DNA of 64,000 nucleotides, taken from Ancylobacter moscoviensis. Lineage in GTDB: Bacteria > Pseudomonadota > Alphaproteobacteria > Rhizobiales > Xanthobacteraceae. The notes beneath the pieces were generated by a model. That model did no database searches and was not told where the DNA came from. It saw nothing but the letters and a program-made list of their open reading frames with translations. The stretch lies in contig NZ_VMBP01000007.1 of the NCBI RefSeq assembly GCF_007559435.1, positions 124,001 to 188,000 of the forward strand, written 5' to 3'. Shown in pieces: positions 43,203 through 51,664 of this stretch. Numbering within the stretch: the stretch's first letter is position 1; every line of letters starts with the position of its first letter. The translations under genes were made by a program, and so were the position numbers.

Positions 43203-43233
43203 AAAAGGCGGCGCCCGTAAAGCGGGCGCCGCC
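43203..43233 (-). terminator. Intraoperon terminator/attenuator after the binding-protein gene
   Basis: GGCGGCGCCCG at 43207-43217 pairs with CGGGCGCCGCC at 43223-43233 (11 bp, loop of 5). On the minus strand the stem is followed by TTTTCC. It lies 15 bp after the stop of the binding-protein gene and before rpiB, so rpiB-rbsK are likely expressed at lower level by read-through. Confidence 0.75.
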
Positions 43234-43247
43234 GGGATCGGTTGGGG

Positions 43248-44048
43248 TCAGCTCGCGCCGCGCATGTTCTCGGGCAGATCGGTTCCGTGATACTTCTTGT
43301 AGATCGCGTTCAGCTTGCCGTTCTTGATGTTTTCGGCGATCCACTCGTTGAGCCTGGCGACGAGGCGCGGTTCGCCCTTCTTCACGCCCATGGCGAGATC
43401 GAAGGTGGTGATGAGGACCTTCGGCTCGAAGGCGCGGGCGGGGTTCTTCACGCCCACCTGGTTCACGATGGTCGCCGAGGTGGCGACGAAGTCGGCCTGG
43501 CCGGTGACGGCGGCGGTCACCATGGTGGCGTCGTCGTCATAGCGGGCGACGTTGAAGCCGCCGCCATCCTTGGCGCGGTTGGTGAGCGCGGTGTCCTGCG
43601 TGGTGCCGCGCGAGACCGCGATGGTCTTGCCCTTCAGGTCGTCCCAGCTCTTGACGTCGAGCGTCTTCAGGCCGCCGACGACCGACTGAAGCGCGGCGTA
43701 GGGCGCGGTGAAGTCGATCACCTTGGCACGCTCGGGCGTGACCGAGAGCGTCGAGATGACGATGTCGGCCTTGTTGGTCTGCAGGTTCGGAATGCGGGTG
43801 GCGCCGGTGGTCTGTACCCACTCGATCTCGAGGCCGAGGTCCTTGGCCAGCAGCTCGGCGGTCTCCACGTCGGAGCCCACGGGCTTCATGCTGCCGTCCA
43901 TCATGCCGGACGGGGGAATGGCGAGATCCGTCGAGATGCGGATCTTCTTCGCCGCCATGATGTCGTCGAGCTGGTCGGCCCGGACGGCGGTGCCGCCGAG
44001 CAGGCAGGCGGCCGCCAGCGCGGCGGCGAGCACGGAATGCTTGAGCAT
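43248..44048 (-). CDS. ABC importer substrate-binding protein, amino-acid type (family 3)
   Basis: 266 residues with a signal peptide (HSVLAAALAAACLLGG, cut after VRA at about 24). Family 3 fold: KKIRISTDLAIPPSG, DVETAELLAKDLGL, TRIPNLQTNKADIVISTLSVTPERAKVIDF, and a late DLAMGVKKGEP. The family usually binds amino acids, opines or other charged small molecules. In this operon it accompanies sugar-phosphate enzymes, so the ligand may be an amino-sugar conjugate, sugar acid or ribosylated compound; that is inference. Confidence 0.87.
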   Translation of the reverse strand: MLKHSVLAAALAAACLLGGTAVRADQLDDIMAAKKIRISTDLAIPPSGMMDGSMKPVGSDVETAELLAKDLGLEIEWVQTTGATRIPNLQTNKADIVISTLSVTPERAKVIDFTAPYAALQSVVGGLKTLDVKSWDDLKGKTIAVSRGTTQDTALTNRAKDGGGFNVARYDDDATMVTAAVTGQADFVATSATIVNQVGVKNPARAFEPKVLITTFDLAMGVKKGEPRLVARLNEWIAENIKNGKLNAIYKKYHGTDLPENMRGAS

Positions 44049-44082
44049 GCGTCTCTCCCTTTGGTTCGTTTGCTTTGTCGGC

Positions 44083-44847
44083 TCAGAGCCCTGTCCCGAC
44101 GAACTGAGCGAGTTCCGGGGTGGCGGGCGATGAGAGGATGTCGGCGGGGCCGGCCTCGTGGACCTTGCCCCTGTGCATGAACACCACCTGGTCGGCGATG
44201 CCGCGCGCGAAGCCCATTTCGTGGGTGACCATCACCATGGTCATGCCGTCGGCCGCGAGGGCTTCGATGACTTTCAGCACTTCGCCGGTGAGTTCCGGGT
44301 CGAGGGCCGAGGTCACTTCGTCGAACAGCATCACCTTGGGCTGCATGGCGAGCGAGCGGGCGATGGCCGCGCGCTGCTGCTGACCACCGGAGAGCTGCTC
44401 GGGATAGGCATGGAGCTTGTCGCCGAGACCGACCTGCTCCAGCACCCTGGCGGCGAGCGTCTTCGCTTCCCTCTTCGGCACCTTCTTCACCGAATGCGGA
44501 GCGAGAGTGATGTTCTCCTCGATGGTGAGGTGAGGGAACAGGTTATAGCTCTGGAAGACGATGCCGACGTCCAGCCGCAGGGCCCTGAGATCGAGCTGCG
44601 GATTGTCGACGCGCAGACCGCACACCTCGATCTCGCCGCTGTCGATGGTCTCGAACCGGTCGATGCAGCGTAGCGCCGTGCTCTTGCCGGAGCCCGAACG
44701 GCCGATCAGCACCGTCACCTCGCCGCGCGCCACTTCGAAACTCACGCCGTCGAGCACCTTCAGCGGGCCGAAACTCTTGTGCACGTTGCGCAGCGCGACG
44801 ACCGGGGCGGTACCGGCTGAAACGGGAGGAGGAGTATGGGCGTTCAT
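44083..44847 (-). CDS. ABC importer ATPase, polar amino-acid family (GlnQ-like)
   Basis: 254 residues. Walker A is GRSGSGKST (about 52-60, Arg in place of the common Pro/Asn), Q-loop VFQSYNLFPHLTI, signature LSGGQQQRAAIARSLA, Walker B VMLFDEVTSALDPE, H-loop VTHEMGFAR. The length and the sequence following the Walker B are typical of GlnQ/HisP. It powers the transporter formed by the two permeases upstream and the binding protein downstream in the same operon. Confidence 0.93.
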   Translation of the reverse strand: MNAHTPPPVSAGTAPVVALRNVHKSFGPLKVLDGVSFEVARGEVTVLIGRSGSGKSTALRCIDRFETIDSGEIEVCGLRVDNPQLDLRALRLDVGIVFQSYNLFPHLTIEENITLAPHSVKKVPKREAKTLAARVLEQVGLGDKLHAYPEQLSGGQQQRAAIARSLAMQPKVMLFDEVTSALDPELTGEVLKVIEALAADGMTMVMVTHEMGFARGIADQVVFMHRGKVHEAGPADILSSPATPELAQFVGTGL

Positions 44848-44880
44848 GGCGTTTTCCTTCGCGTTCCTCGAGGGCCGGCT

Positions 44881-45543
44881 TCAGGCCAGTGCCGGCTTCT
44901 TCTGGAGGGCCGTTCGCTCCAGCCGGCGGCTGAGGCGCGAGAGCGGGTAGCAGAGCGAGAAGTAGACGAGGGCGATGATCGAATAGATGAGGAAGGGCTC
45001 GAACAGCGAGTTGTTGATGATCTGGCCGGAGCGGGTCAGTTCGACGAAGCCGACGACCGAGGCGAGCGACGTGTTCTTGATGATCTGCACCATGAAGCCG
45101 ACCGTGGGCGGGGTCGCGATGCGGATTGCCTGCGGCAGGATCACCTTCACCATGCGCTGGCTGCGCGACAGGGCGAGGCCTTCGGCAGCCTCCCACTGGG
45201 GCTTCGGCACCGCCTCGATGCAGCCGCGCCAGATCTCGCCGAGATAGGCGGCGACGAAGATCGTCATCGAGGCGCCGGCAGCGAGCAAAGGCGAGATGTT
45301 GAGCCCGATCGCCGCCAGCCCGAAGAAGGACAGGAACATGATGACGAGCAGCGGCGTACCCTGGATGAGCTGCACATAGGTCGCGGCTAGGATGCGCAGC
45401 AGGCGGCTCGGCGAGACGCGGCAAAGCGCGATGAGGAAGCCTGCGGCGCCGCCGCCGATGAGGGCGATCACCGACAGGCCGATGGTCCACAGAGCGCCGT
45501 GGCCGAGGAAGAGGAGATGGTTGAGATTCAGAGTGCCGCCCAT
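44881..45543 (-). CDS. ABC importer permease, polar amino-acid family
   Basis: 220 residues, about five membrane helices. YVQLIQGTPLLVIMFLSFFG (about 57-76) is the family N-terminal signature; the EAA loop QWEAAEGLALSRSQRMVKVILPQA follows at about 117-140, and QIIKNTSLASVVGFVELT after it. It lies 10 bp downstream of the paired permease gene and 33 bp ahead of the ATPase gene. Confidence 0.9.
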   Translation of the reverse strand: MGGTLNLNHLLFLGHGALWTIGLSVIALIGGGAAGFLIALCRVSPSRLLRILAATYVQLIQGTPLLVIMFLSFFGLAAIGLNISPLLAAGASMTIFVAAYLGEIWRGCIEAVPKPQWEAAEGLALSRSQRMVKVILPQAIRIATPPTVGFMVQIIKNTSLASVVGFVELTRSGQIINNSLFEPFLIYSIIALVYFSLCYPLSRLSRRLERTALQKKPALA

Positions 45544-45553
45544 GGTCCTCTCC

Positions 45554-46237
45554 TCACAGCGGGGTGCCGAGGCGGCGCCGGCGCGGGAACAGCGCGAGGC
45601 CGAGCAGCCAGAAGCCGAGCCGCATGATGAAGGACAGCACCACGTAGATGAGCGCCACGACGATGTAGGTCTCGAAGGAGCGGTAGGTTTCCGACTGGAT
45701 GTAGTTGGCGACCGCCGTCAGTTCCTCGGCCGAGATCTGCGAGGTGACGGACGAGGCCAGCATCAGCAGCACGAACTGGCTGGTGAGGGCGGGATAGACG
45801 CGCTCGATCGCCGGCCACAGCACGACATGCCAGTAGACCTGCGCCTTCGACAGGCCGAGGCCTTCCGCCGCCTCGATCTGGCCCTTGTGGATCGAATCGA
45901 AGCCGGCGCGCATGATTTCGGTCGTGTACGCGCCGACATTGATGGTGAGCGCCACCGCCGCGACCGTGAAGGCGGAGAACTTCAGCCCGAGGCTGGAAAG
46001 CCCGAAATAGACGAGGAAGATCTGCACCAGCAGTGGCGTGTTGCGGATGCCCTCGACATAGGCGCCGCAGAGCCGCGCGATGAGGACGTTGCCGCCCCGC
46101 CGCCCGATGGCACCGAGGGCGCCGATCAACGCGCCGCAGATCACGGCGATGAAGGCGAGCTCCAGCGTCAGCGCTGCTCCGTCGAGCAGGCTCTGCCAGC
46201 GGTCGAGAACGACCGAGAAATCGAGTTCAAGACCCAT
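45554..46237 (-). CDS. ABC importer permease, polar amino-acid family, second subunit
   Basis: 227 residues from the ATG at 46237; a GTG at 46252 would add five. YVEGIRNTPLLVQIFLVYFGL (split near 62-82) is the family signature. The EAA loop reads QIEAAEGLGLSKAQVYWHVVLWPA. It pairs with the neighbouring permease to form a heterodimeric channel. It follows the hydroxyacid dehydrogenase gene by about 45 bp in the same direction. Confidence 0.9.
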   Translation of the reverse strand: MGLELDFSVVLDRWQSLLDGAALTLELAFIAVICGALIGALGAIGRRGGNVLIARLCGAYVEGIRNTPLLVQIFLVYFGLSSLGLKFSAFTVAAVALTINVGAYTTEIMRAGFDSIHKGQIEAAEGLGLSKAQVYWHVVLWPAIERVYPALTSQFVLLMLASSVTSQISAEELTAVANYIQSETYRSFETYIVVALIYVVLSFIMRLGFWLLGLALFPRRRRLGTPL

Positions 46238-46281
46238 GGTGGAGAACCCCACCTCACTGTCCAGAATGCGTGCTTGTGGCG

Positions 46282-47193
46282 TCAGCCGTTGCCGGGATGC
46301 CGCGGCTGGTTGGCCATGCGGTCATAGACGCGGAACAGCGCCTGATTGCCGTTCGTCCCCTCGCCATGGGCGCGGGCCTCGACATACTGGCTTGTGACCA
46401 GCGCGGTCGCCGGCAGCGGCACCGACAAAGCGAGCGCCTGTTCCTGCACCAGCCGCAGGTCCTTCAGCATCAGATCGATGCGGAAGCCGGCGGAGGCGTC
46501 TCCGGTGATCATCGACGGCCCGAGCTTGTCGAGCATCCAGGAGGCGGCCGAGCCGCCAAGGAGAACACCGCGCATCTGATCGAGGTCGACGCCGAACGCG
46601 CGCCCGAGCGCGATGGCCTCGCAGATCGCCTGGATATTGATGCCGCAGATGAGCTGGTTGCACAGCTTCACCGCCTGACCGGAGCCGGGGCCGCCGACAT
46701 GGTTGATGGTGGCGCCCATCGCTTCGAAGAAGGGCGTCGCGCGGGCAAAGGCTTCGGCGTCGCCGCCGGCCATGATCGACAGCGTGCCGTTCTTGGCGCC
46801 GACGGGGCCGCCGGAAACCGGCGCGTCGATCATGTCGATGCCGGCGGCTTTCAATTCGTCGGCCATGCGCCGCACCGCGACGGGTGAGATGGTGCTCATA
46901 TCGACCACGAGCCGGCCGCGCGGCGGATCGGCAAGAAGGCCTCCGGGGCCGAGCACGACCTCCTCGACCTGCGGCGTGTCCGGGAGCATGGTGATGGCGA
47001 CGTCGGCATCGCGGGCGGCATCCGCCGGGCCGGTGGCCGGCTCCGCGCCGAGAGAGACGAGTTCGGCGACGGCATTCGGCAGCACGTCGAAAACGCGCAC
47101 GGTGAAGCCGGCCTCGATGAGATTGCGCGCCATCTCGCGACCCATCGTGCCGAGGCCGATGAAGCCGACGCGTCCCTGGTTGTTCCGTCCCAT
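46282..47193 (-). CDS. Beta-hydroxyacid dehydrogenase (GarR/GlxR/HIBADH family)
   Basis: 303 residues. RVGFIGLGTMGREMARNLIEAG is the NAD(P)-binding Rossmann start; DAPVSGGPVGAKNGTLSIM (about 121-139) is the substrate-binding signature; GQAVKLCNQLICG carries the catalytic Lys at about 173. Members reduce tartronate semialdehyde or oxidise 3-hydroxyisobutyrate, L-threonate, D-erythronate-type substrates. Its place between a GntR regulator and an ABC importer, with RpiB and ribokinase downstream, favours oxidation of a sugar acid or hydroxyacid. The substrate is not determined. Confidence 0.88.
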   Translation of the reverse strand: MGRNNQGRVGFIGLGTMGREMARNLIEAGFTVRVFDVLPNAVAELVSLGAEPATGPADAARDADVAITMLPDTPQVEEVVLGPGGLLADPPRGRLVVDMSTISPVAVRRMADELKAAGIDMIDAPVSGGPVGAKNGTLSIMAGGDAEAFARATPFFEAMGATINHVGGPGSGQAVKLCNQLICGINIQAICEAIALGRAFGVDLDQMRGVLLGGSAASWMLDKLGPSMITGDASAGFRIDLMLKDLRLVQEQALALSVPLPATALVTSQYVEARAHGEGTNGNQALFRVYDRMANQPRHPGNG

Positions 47194-47225
47194 GACTTCC
47201 TTCTTTTTGCTTGTCGTTCGATGCG

Positions 47226-47978
47226 TCAGTCGAGCTTGCCGGCGGCGCGTCCTCCCTGGATGGCCAGCTTGCGGCGGAACTCGTCGCCTATCGCGAAGTG
47301 TTCGCGAAGCGTGCGGTCGGCGACCTCGGGGTCGCCGGCGACGATGGCGTCGAACACCCGCTTGTGGTCCTCGACGAGATAGGTGCGCATGTCGAAGAGG
47401 CGCACGAGGTGACGCCGGTCGAGATGCGAGCGCGTGAGCACCGCCGCCATCGAGTCGTAGAGCACGGCCAGCGTTTCCGAGCCGCTGGCCCGGACGATGG
47501 CGCGGTGGAACTCGAAGTCGGCCCGGCCGCCGGCCTCGGTGTCGTCGATCGTCTCCTCGATCCGGCGCAGGGCGACCTGCAGGCGCTCAAGGTCGGACAC
47601 GCTCGCGCGCTCGGCGGCGAGACGGATAGCCTGGCACTCGATCGCGACGCGTGCCTGGATCACGTCGTCCATCAGGTCGGCGCGGTGCGAGAGCGCGAAA
47701 GTGAAGAAGTCGTTCAGTACCGAGATATCCGGGCGCCGCACGATGGTGCCGACGCGGTCGCGGATCTCGACGATGCCGAGCACGGTGAGCGCGCGTAGCG
47801 CCTCGCGCAGAATGGGGCGGCTCACGCCGAGCTGTGCGGCGAGCTCGCGCTCCGGGATCAGCCGGTCGCCCGGCTTCAGCGAGCCGGCCAGAAGCCGTTC
47901 CCGCAGGAAGGCAAAGACCTTCTCGAAGCCTTTGCCGCCCTGCTCATCCAGCCGTGTGATTTCGAACGTGTCGCTCAT
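47226..47978 (-). CDS. GntR-family (FCD) transcriptional regulator
   Basis: 250 residues: winged helix (SLKPGDRLIPERELAAQLGVSRPILREALRALTVLGIVEI, shown here only as a region at about 35-75) and a C-terminal FCD domain with DFEFHRAIVRASGSETL and EHFAIGDEF at the end. It is the first gene of the minus-strand operon running to ribokinase at 41768. A TGGTAAGACCA site lies 15 bp before its start, so it probably represses its own operon. The effector is likely a substrate or intermediate of the pathway. Confidence 0.88.
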   Translation of the reverse strand: MSDTFEITRLDEQGGKGFEKVFAFLRERLLAGSLKPGDRLIPERELAAQLGVSRPILREALRALTVLGIVEIRDRVGTIVRRPDISVLNDFFTFALSHRADLMDDVIQARVAIECQAIRLAAERASVSDLERLQVALRRIEETIDDTEAGGRADFEFHRAIVRASGSETLAVLYDSMAAVLTRSHLDRRHLVRLFDMRTYLVEDHKRVFDAIVAGDPEVADRTLREHFAIGDEFRRKLAIQGGRAAGKLD

Positions 47979-47988
47979 GTCTTGTCAT

Positions 47989-48019
47989 GCCGTGGTAAGA
48001 CCAGTGTGCATACCACGGC
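47989..48019. promoter_or_regulatory. Operator region of the GntR regulator
   Basis: TGGTAAGACCA at 47993-48003 fits the TGGTnnnACCA form bound by FCD-type GntR repressors. It overlaps a larger inverted repeat, GCCGTGGTA (47989-47997) and TACCACGGC (48011-48019). The site is just upstream of the gntR start at 47978, suiting autoregulation and control of the operon. Confidence 0.65.
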
Positions 48020-48225
48020 CATCACGTCAACCCGTGCGGCGGCGAATGAGGGCCGGCGGGACGCCGAGTTGTCGGGTCTGACTTCCTTTAACCGATTAAG
48101 ATGTAAGGATTTTCAGGTGCGGAGCACCACCCTGCATTGGTTGTGGCGGGGTTGCTGGTAGTGGCGGAGCGGCCTGTCAGGCGGCCGCCTGCCGGCGAGA
48201 GGTTCGATACCGAGCCATGGGTGCG

Positions 48226-49650
48226 TTATGCCGTTACCGGCCTCGTGCGTGCGGCGGGATGCGGCAGGGCGAGGCGGGGGCCTTCGCCAAAGAGCTTCTC
48301 GCGCAGCGATCCGGTCGTGTAGGCGCGCTTGTAGCGGCCACGCCGGGTCAGCTCGGGGACGAGCAGGTCGGCGATATCCTCGAAGGTCTCCGGCATCACG
48401 GCATAGCAGAGGTTGAGCCCGTCGACGCCGGTAGAATCCACCCAGGCCTCGATGGCATTGGCGACGGTTTCCGGCCCGCCGGCGACGACCGGGCCGATGC
48501 CGCCAATGCCGACATGCTCGGCGACTTCCCGCACCGTCCATACACGGTCGGGATCGGCGCGGGTGATGTTGTCCATGGCGGTGCGTCCGGCGTCGTTCTC
48601 GACATGACGCACCTGATCGTCGAGGCTCAGGCGCGAGAAGTCGACCCCGGTCCAGCCGGACATGAGCGCCAGCGCGCCCTCGTGGCTGACATGCGACCTG
48701 TATTCGGCGAGCTTCGCGGCCGCTTCCGCGTCGGTGGCGCCGAGTATCACGGTCATCATGCTGAAGACGCGGATGGCGGCCGGCTCGCGCCCGGCGGCGC
48801 GTACGGCCTCGCGGATCGCGGCGACGCGCGGGGCGATCACCGCGGCGGAAGGACCCGAGACGAACACGCATTCGGCATGCCGGCCCGCGAAAGCGCGCCC
48901 GCGCGGCGAACTGCCGGCCTGGTAGAGCACCGGGGTTCGCTGCGGCGAGGGTTCCGAGAGATGGATCGCGTCGAGCCGGAAATGCGCGCCTTCATGGCGG
49001 ATGGGCCTGACCTTGGCGGGGTCGGTGAAGATGCCGGCCTGCCGGTCGCGGCGCACGGCGTCGGCGTCCCAGCTCTCCTCCCACAGCCGGTAGACAAGTT
49101 CCATGTACTCGTCGGCGATGTCGTAGCGATCGTCGTGGGCGATCAGCTTTTCACCGCCGGCCGCCCGTGCCGCGCTGGCGAGATAGCCGGTGACGATGTT
49201 CCAGCCGACCCGCCCGCCGGTGAGATGATCGAGGGTCGACATGCGCCGGGCAAAGGGGAAGGGGGGCTCGTAGGTCAGTGTCGAGGTGACGCCGAAGCCG
49301 AGGTGCTCCGTGACGGCCGCCATGGCGGGAACCAGCAGCAAAGGATCGTTCGCCGGGACCTGCGCCGCGCTGCGCAGGGCGGCATCGGGGGTACCGCCAT
49401 AGACATCGTAAACGCCCAGCACGTCGGCGAGGAAGATGCCGTCGAACCGCCCCCGTTCGAGCGTGCGGGCGAGTTCGAGCCAGTGGCGCAGGTGTCGATA
49501 TTCCGCCGAGCGGTCGCGCGGATGGCGCCACAGGCCGGGCGACTGGTGACCCACGCAGTTCATGGCGAAGGCGTTGAAGCGGATTTCGCGGGACAAGACG
49601 GTCTCCTTGGGCGCGCCCTTCGGTAGAAGGCGGAGCGTTGGAAAAGTCAT
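48226..49650 (-). CDS. NtaA/SnaA/DszA-family FMN-dependent monooxygenase
   Basis: 474 residues, bacterial luciferase-like TIM barrel. REIRFNAFAMNCVGHQSPGLW (near residues 21-41), FDGIFLADVLGVYDVY, TGGRVGWNIVTGYL, SPQRTPVLYQAGSS and AECVFVSGPS are family landmarks. Such enzymes use FMNH2 and O2 to oxidise aminopolycarboxylates, dibenzothiophene sulfone or similar substrates. It is transcribed away from the MetNIQ-type genes and resembles the paralogue at 53882-55297. With the neighbouring SfnB/DszC-like proteins an organosulfur substrate is likely. The FMNH2 source may be the reductase at 68-652. Confidence 0.87.
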   Translation of the reverse strand: MTFPTLRLLPKGAPKETVLSREIRFNAFAMNCVGHQSPGLWRHPRDRSAEYRHLRHWLELARTLERGRFDGIFLADVLGVYDVYGGTPDAALRSAAQVPANDPLLLVPAMAAVTEHLGFGVTSTLTYEPPFPFARRMSTLDHLTGGRVGWNIVTGYLASAARAAGGEKLIAHDDRYDIADEYMELVYRLWEESWDADAVRRDRQAGIFTDPAKVRPIRHEGAHFRLDAIHLSEPSPQRTPVLYQAGSSPRGRAFAGRHAECVFVSGPSAAVIAPRVAAIREAVRAAGREPAAIRVFSMMTVILGATDAEAAAKLAEYRSHVSHEGALALMSGWTGVDFSRLSLDDQVRHVENDAGRTAMDNITRADPDRVWTVREVAEHVGIGGIGPVVAGGPETVANAIEAWVDSTGVDGLNLCYAVMPETFEDIADLLVPELTRRGRYKRAYTTGSLREKLFGEGPRLALPHPAARTRPVTA

Positions 49651-49959
49651 CGTCGTTTCAAGGCATTGACGAGAGAGGGGAGAGGCAGGCGAGTGTTTCG
49701 CTTGACATTGCCAATAGTTTATCGATTTAGTGTATTAAAGTCATAGAGACGTCAATCATGATGCCTTTTCGCCGCAGGATATGCGCATCGCTGGTGTGTC
49801 GGCCGGTTCCTCGGAACGGCCGGTCTCACGGCGTTCCGGCGTCCGGCGTCGGGGCTCCCGCAGCGTGCGCCGCACGGCTCCGCGCCTGTCGTTGAAGTCC
49901 GGCCCGGGGCGCGTCGCGTCCCTTTTCTCACGACGGCAACCGTCCCCGATTTCGCAGCC
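49651..49959. promoter_or_regulatory. Divergent promoter region of the second organosulfur cluster
   Basis: No gene is seen. An AT-rich core lies at 49700-49750, containing TTGACA at 49702-49707 as a candidate -35 for the metN operon; no strong -10 follows at 17 bp (ATTTAG). On the minus strand CTATGACTTTAATA (49733-49746) matches 11 of 14 positions of the motif before the FMN reductase gene. Confidence 0.4.
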
Positions 49960-51015
49960 ATGATCTCGCTGAAAAACGTCACCAAGACCTATGCCGCCGG
50001 CGCGCGTTCGACCACGGCGTTGCGCGCGGTCGATCTCGACATCCAGCGTGGGGAGGTCTTCGGGATCATCGGGGCGTCCGGCGCGGGAAAGTCGACCCTG
50101 GTGCGTCTGATCAACCTGCTGGAGCGTCCCGATGCCGGCCTCGTGGCCGTCGATGGGCGCGCCACCGATGGGGTGCGCGGACGCGAGCTTCTCGCATTGC
50201 GCCGCCGCATCGGCATGGTGTTCCAGCATTTCAACCTGCTGAGCGCCAAGACGGTCGCCCAGAATGTCGCCTTTCCGCTTCAGTTGGCCGGTGAGCGCAA
50301 TCTCGCCGCGATCGAGGCGCGTGTCGCCGAGTTGCTGGCCCGCGTGGGGCTTTCCGAGCACGCACAGAAATATCCGCGTCAGCTTTCCGGCGGGCAGAAG
50401 CAACGCGTGGGGATCGCCCGCGCACTCGCCTGCCGTCCGTCCATCCTGCTCTGCGACGAGGCGACGAGCGCGCTCGATCCCGAGACCACGCGCTCGGTGT
50501 TGCGGCTGCTCTCGGAGATCAATCGCGAGCTGGGCCTGACCATCGTGCTCATCACCCACGAAATGGACGTGGTGCGGCAGATCTGCGATCGCGTGGCGGT
50601 GCTCGACGCCGGGCGGGTGGCGGAGACCGGGCCGGTGGAGGAGGTGTTCCTGCATCCGCGCCACCCCGCGACGCTCGCCCTGGTGCGCGAGGCCGCGCGC
50701 GAAGAGGACGGCGAGGTTTCGCCCGTCCACGGCGCCATCCACCGGCTGACCTTTCTGGGCTCGGCGACGCACAGCCCCATCCTCGGCGTGCTGGCGCGTG
50801 AGCATGGCGTCGATTTCAGCATTGTCGGCGGCCAGATCGGATCAATCCGCGACCAACCCTTCGCACAGCTCAACGTGGCTTTCAGCGGCGGCGACGTGGC
50901 CGGCGCCCTCGCACGCCTCGACGCGGCCGGCATCGATGTCGAGGCGCTCTACGACCGATCCGCTGCGGCCATACCCGCCGAAGCCCGCATCCGGGAGCTG
51001 GCCCATGTCGTTTGA
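49960..51015 (+). CDS. metN: Methionine-type ABC importer ATPase with NIL domain
   Basis: 351 residues. Walker [10 protein letters not shown] (about 37-45), Q-loop VFQHFNLL, signature [16 protein letters not shown], Walker [16 protein letters not shown]-loop ITHEMDVV. The C-terminal 80 residues ([21 protein letters not shown] onward) form the NIL domain that senses methionine in MetN. First gene of metN-metI-metQ, 11-bp overlap with metI. In this cluster the transporter may carry methionine or another organosulfur compound. Confidence 0.92.
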   Translation: MISLKNVTKTYAAGARSTTALRAVDLDIQRGEVFGIIGASGAGKSTLVRLINLLERPDAGLVAVDGRATDGVRGRELLALRRRIGMVFQHFNLLSAKTVAQNVAFPLQLAGERNLAAIEARVAELLARVGLSEHAQKYPRQLSGGQKQRVGIARALACRPSILLCDEATSALDPETTRSVLRLLSEINRELGLTIVLITHEMDVVRQICDRVAVLDAGRVAETGPVEEVFLHPRHPATLALVREAAREEDGEVSPVHGAIHRLTFLGSATHSPILGVLAREHGVDFSIVGGQIGSIRDQPFAQLNVAFSGGDVAGALARLDAAGIDVEALYDRSAAAIPAEARIRELAHVV

Positions 51016-51664
51016 CCGCATCGACTGGGTGCAGATCGGCCATGCCGCGCTCGACACGCTCGCCATGCTCGGCGGCGCGCTGTTCTTCACCGTGCTGTTC
51101 GGCCTGCCGCTCGGCGTAATCCTCTTCCTCACCGGCCGGGGCCAGTTTCTGCAGCAGGGCGTGATCTACGGCGCCTTGTCCTTCGTGCTGAACATCTTGC
51201 GCTCAGTGCCCTTCATCATCCTGCTCATCGTGCTGATGCCGGTGACGACGGTCCTCACCGGCACCTCGCTCGGCGTGCGCGGCGTGATCCCGCCGCTCGT
51301 GGTGGGCACCACCGCCTTCTTCGCGCGGCTCGTCGAGACCGCGCTGCGCGAGGTCGACCGGGGCGTCATCGACGCCTCGCGGGCCATGGGCGGCACCGTC
51401 GGGCAGATCGTCTTCCGAGCCCTGCTGCCGGAAGCGCTGCCCGGCATCATCGCCGGCATCACCGTCACGGCCATCGTGCTCGTGGACTACACGGCGATGT
51501 CGGGCGCCATCGGCGGCGGCGGCATCGGGGATCTCGCCATCCGCTATGGCTACCAGCGCTTCCAGACCGAGGTGATGGTCGTGACGGTGATCCTGCTCAT
51601 CGTCCTCGTCCAGCTTCTTCAGGCGGCCGGAAACCGGCTCGTCCTTCACTTTTCCCGCAAATGA
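51005..51664 (+). CDS. metI: Methionine-type ABC importer permease
   Basis: 219 residues, five membrane helices, typical for MetI. Signature segments: [20 protein letters not shown] (about 63-82) and the coupling loop [20 protein letters not shown], with [17 protein letters not shown] and [26 protein letters not shown] at the end. Start ATG 51005 lies inside the last codons of metN. Its stop overlaps the metQ start. Confidence 0.92.
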   Translation: MSFDRIDWVQIGHAALDTLAMLGGALFFTVLFGLPLGVILFLTGRGQFLQQGVIYGALSFVLNILRSVPFIILLIVLMPVTTVLTGTSLGVRGVIPPLVVGTTAFFARLVETALREVDRGVIDASRAMGGTVGQIVFRALLPEALPGIIAGITVTAIVLVDYTAMSGAIGGGGIGDLAIRYGYQRFQTEVMVVTVILLIVLVQLLQAAGNRLVLHFSRK

